In this document: piece after piece, positions 4,644 to 5,563 of the stretch
Position numbering within the stretch: position 1 is the stretch's first letter
How the letters are laid out: each line of letters begins with the position of its first letter
Assembly (NCBI GenBank): GCA_050692915.1
Contig: JBOGVU010000128.1
Span: 1-5,563 of the forward strand
DNA length: 5,563 nt
Source of the DNA: CALAEC01 sp050692915
GTDB lineage: Bacteria; Actinomycetota; UBA4738; CALAEC01
Reading direction: 5' to 3'
Notes under the pieces: model-generated
Seen by the model: only the letters and a program-made list of their open reading frames with translations
Told to the model about the DNA's origin: nothing
Database searches by the model: none
Made by a program: the position numbers and the translations under genes

Positions 4644-5563
4644 ATGGATTTCGGTGCACTCGCATCCCGCATGTCGGCGGGCCTGGAAGGTGTTCGGGCC
4701 TGCCTGATCGTGTCCGGCGACGGGCTGAGCCTGGGAGCCCATCCGGACGGCGCCGAGGTCAGAGCCAAGGAAGTCTGGGACCGGCTCGCGGCGGTCGGTG
4801 ACCCCCAGCGGGGGTTCTTCAACGTCGGCGACGAGCTGTGGGTGGTTGCCCGCCGCGGCTGGTACGCCGCCCTGCTGATCGCCTCCCCGTCTGTCCGGCC
4901 GGGGATCGCCCTGGACCGCCTGGAGTCCTACCTCAAGATCGCGGAGGAGGCCCGGGTCCGGGAGGCTGCCGAGATCGGCCCCCCAACCGGACTGCAGGAG
5001 CCATCGCGGCCCCGGACTCCTCTCCGTCGGGAGACCAAGCAGGAGCCGGCCCGCCAGCCGAAGCCGCAGGGTCAGCCCGTCCCCGATTCCCCGCCCGTGG
5101 CCGCGCCCGGCGGCCCTCCTCCGAGGGCAGCCGAGAGCTTCGTGTCCGGTCCTCGGGCCGCCGCGAGCGCCCCATCCGTCGCGCCGGCCCCACCTCCCCC
5201 TCCGCCGCCTCCACCGCCCGCTGCCGTCTCGCCTGAGCCGGAGCCGATGACCCCCGTCTCCTCGCCGCTCGAAGAGCCCGTCCCCGAGCGGGTGGCCGAG
5301 GTTCCGGCTCCTCCCCAGCCCGAGCCGCCGGCCCCTTCCGTCTCGCCGCAACCGGAGCAGGCTCCGGCGGCACCCGAGGCGAGGGTCGAGTCCCCGGCTC
5401 AGGACGAGGCGGCAGCGGTCGCACCTCCCGTCGAGGCCCCGCCGGCCGAGACGCAGGCCCCACCCCCGGCCCCGCCGGTGGTCGAGCCGGAGCCCCTGGT
5501 CGCGGAGCCCGAGGTGCAGGTCGTCGAGCCCGAACCCGAGCCGGACGTCGAGGAGTCCTCGGC
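4644..5563 (+). CDS. Roadblock/LC7-like domain protein with long Pro/Ala/Glu-rich tail (C-terminus beyond window)
   Basis: The frame is open from the ATG at 4644 to the right edge (306 complete codons) with no stop. Residues about 10-105 look like a roadblock/LC7 fold: a helix (SAGLEGV), a strand-turn-strand with CLIVSGDGLSLGAHPDG (20-36), a helix (AKEVWDRLAAVG), a strand pair (FFNVGDELWVVARRGWYAALLIA, 58-80) and a final helix (ALDRLESYLKIAEEARVREA). Known bacterial roadblock proteins (MglB and relatives) dimerise and regulate small Ras-like GTPases in polarity or motility; no such GTPase is in view, so that role is only a possibility. From about residue 113 the chain becomes low-complexity and about one third proline. 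It is basic at first (R/K-rich, about 120-171) and acidic later (EPEP, PEPEP and VEE segments after about 197), with ten consecutive prolines at 183-192. There is no signal peptide or membrane segment so far. A domain may follow downstream. The gene is real by frame and composition; the fold is recognised by eye and the function is unknown. Confidence 0.75.
   Translation, partial: MDFGALASRMSAGLEGVRACLIVSGDGLSLGAHPDGAEVRAKEVWDRLAAVGDPQRGFFNVGDELWVVARRGWYAALLIASPSVRPGIALDRLESYLKIAEEARVREAAEIGPPTGLQEPSRPRTPLRRETKQEPARQPKPQGQPVPDSPPVAAPGGPPPRAAESFVSGPRAAASAPSVAPAPPPPPPPPPPAAVSPEPEPMTPVSSPLEEPVPERVAEVPAPPQPEPPAPSVSPQPEQAPAAPEARVESPAQDEAAAVAPPVEAPPAETQAPPPAPPVVEPEPLVAEPEVQVVEPEPEPDVEESS
4980..5561 (+). 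repeat. Low-complexity coding segment: Pro/Ala/Glu-rich linker
   Basis: This encodes residues 113-306 of the roadblock-like protein. I count 63 prolines in 194 residues, with irregular repeats of PEP, EPEP and PAPP types. At DNA level GAGCC(G/C)GA(G/A)CC-like units recur near 5236, 5489 and 5528. The stretch at 5187-5225 is strongly C-rich and G-poor on the plus strand. It is probably an extended, disordered linker, and such tracts often vary in length between strains. Confidence 0.7.

Noticed and set aside
3419..4822. A 467-codon open frame on the minus strand opposite ruvX, mltG and the start of the roadblock gene.
   Set aside because: It spans three well-supported sense genes, shows no domain, and has the biased composition of a reverse-frame shadow.
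4590..5463. Minus-strand Arg/Gly/Pro-rich open frames opposite the roadblock-like gene, and a plus-strand frame at 4838-5236.
   Set aside because: Only the frame starting at 4644 gives a coherent globular domain followed by a plausible Pro/Glu-rich tail through to the edge; the others are low-complexity shadows.
5187..5561. A tandem DNA repeat array in the right part of the window.
   Set aside because: The units are irregular in length and sequence and follow codon boundaries, so they reflect a low-complexity protein rather than a satellite or CRISPR array.

Overview
The window reads as chromosomal DNA of a GC-rich bacterium, most likely a member of the Actinomycetota outside the best-known model genera. 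The reasons are the very high G+C with G/C-rich third codon positions, an alanyl-tRNA synthetase whose catalytic core resembles actinobacterial versions, start regions without Shine-Dalgarno sequences that look leaderless, and a roadblock-fold protein. The lineage is an inference; no marker here fixes the class.

Layout. A PAS-domain protein on the minus strand (396 back to 1) runs off the left edge. A 71-bp divergent intergenic region (397-467) separates it from a plus-strand cluster that fills the rest: alaS (alanyl-tRNA synthetase, 468-3095, complete), ruvX/yqgF (3088-3522, overlapping alaS by 8 nt from a GTG start), mltG (endolytic murein transglycosylase, 3548-4585, complete), and a roadblock/LC7-like protein with a long Pro/Ala/Glu-rich tail (4644 to the right edge, incomplete). 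Both edge genes are open at the window boundary. There is no gene-free stretch above 300 bases. I see no tRNA, rRNA, CRISPR, insertion sequence or attachment site.

How the genes fit together. alaS-ruvX-mltG is a housekeeping neighbourhood known from many actinobacteria: tRNA charging, an RNase H-fold nuclease linked to 16S rRNA 5'-end maturation or Holliday-junction processing, and a membrane enzyme that cuts nascent peptidoglycan. In many relatives aroE and other shikimate genes follow mltG. Here the next gene is the roadblock-like protein, the least conventional part of the window. Its folded domain covers about residues 10-105, then a disordered-looking tail changes from basic to acidic and carries a ten-proline run.

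Regulation visible in sequence. alaS has a TAnnnT -10 element exactly 7 nt before its ATG and no Shine-Dalgarno, the pattern expected of a leaderless mRNA. mltG also lacks a Shine-Dalgarno and has a TATCCT box 10 nt upstream. I found no strong evidence for a wholly new system. The best second looks are the roadblock/Pro-rich protein, the leaderless starts, and the short segment after mltG that can adopt alternative folds.
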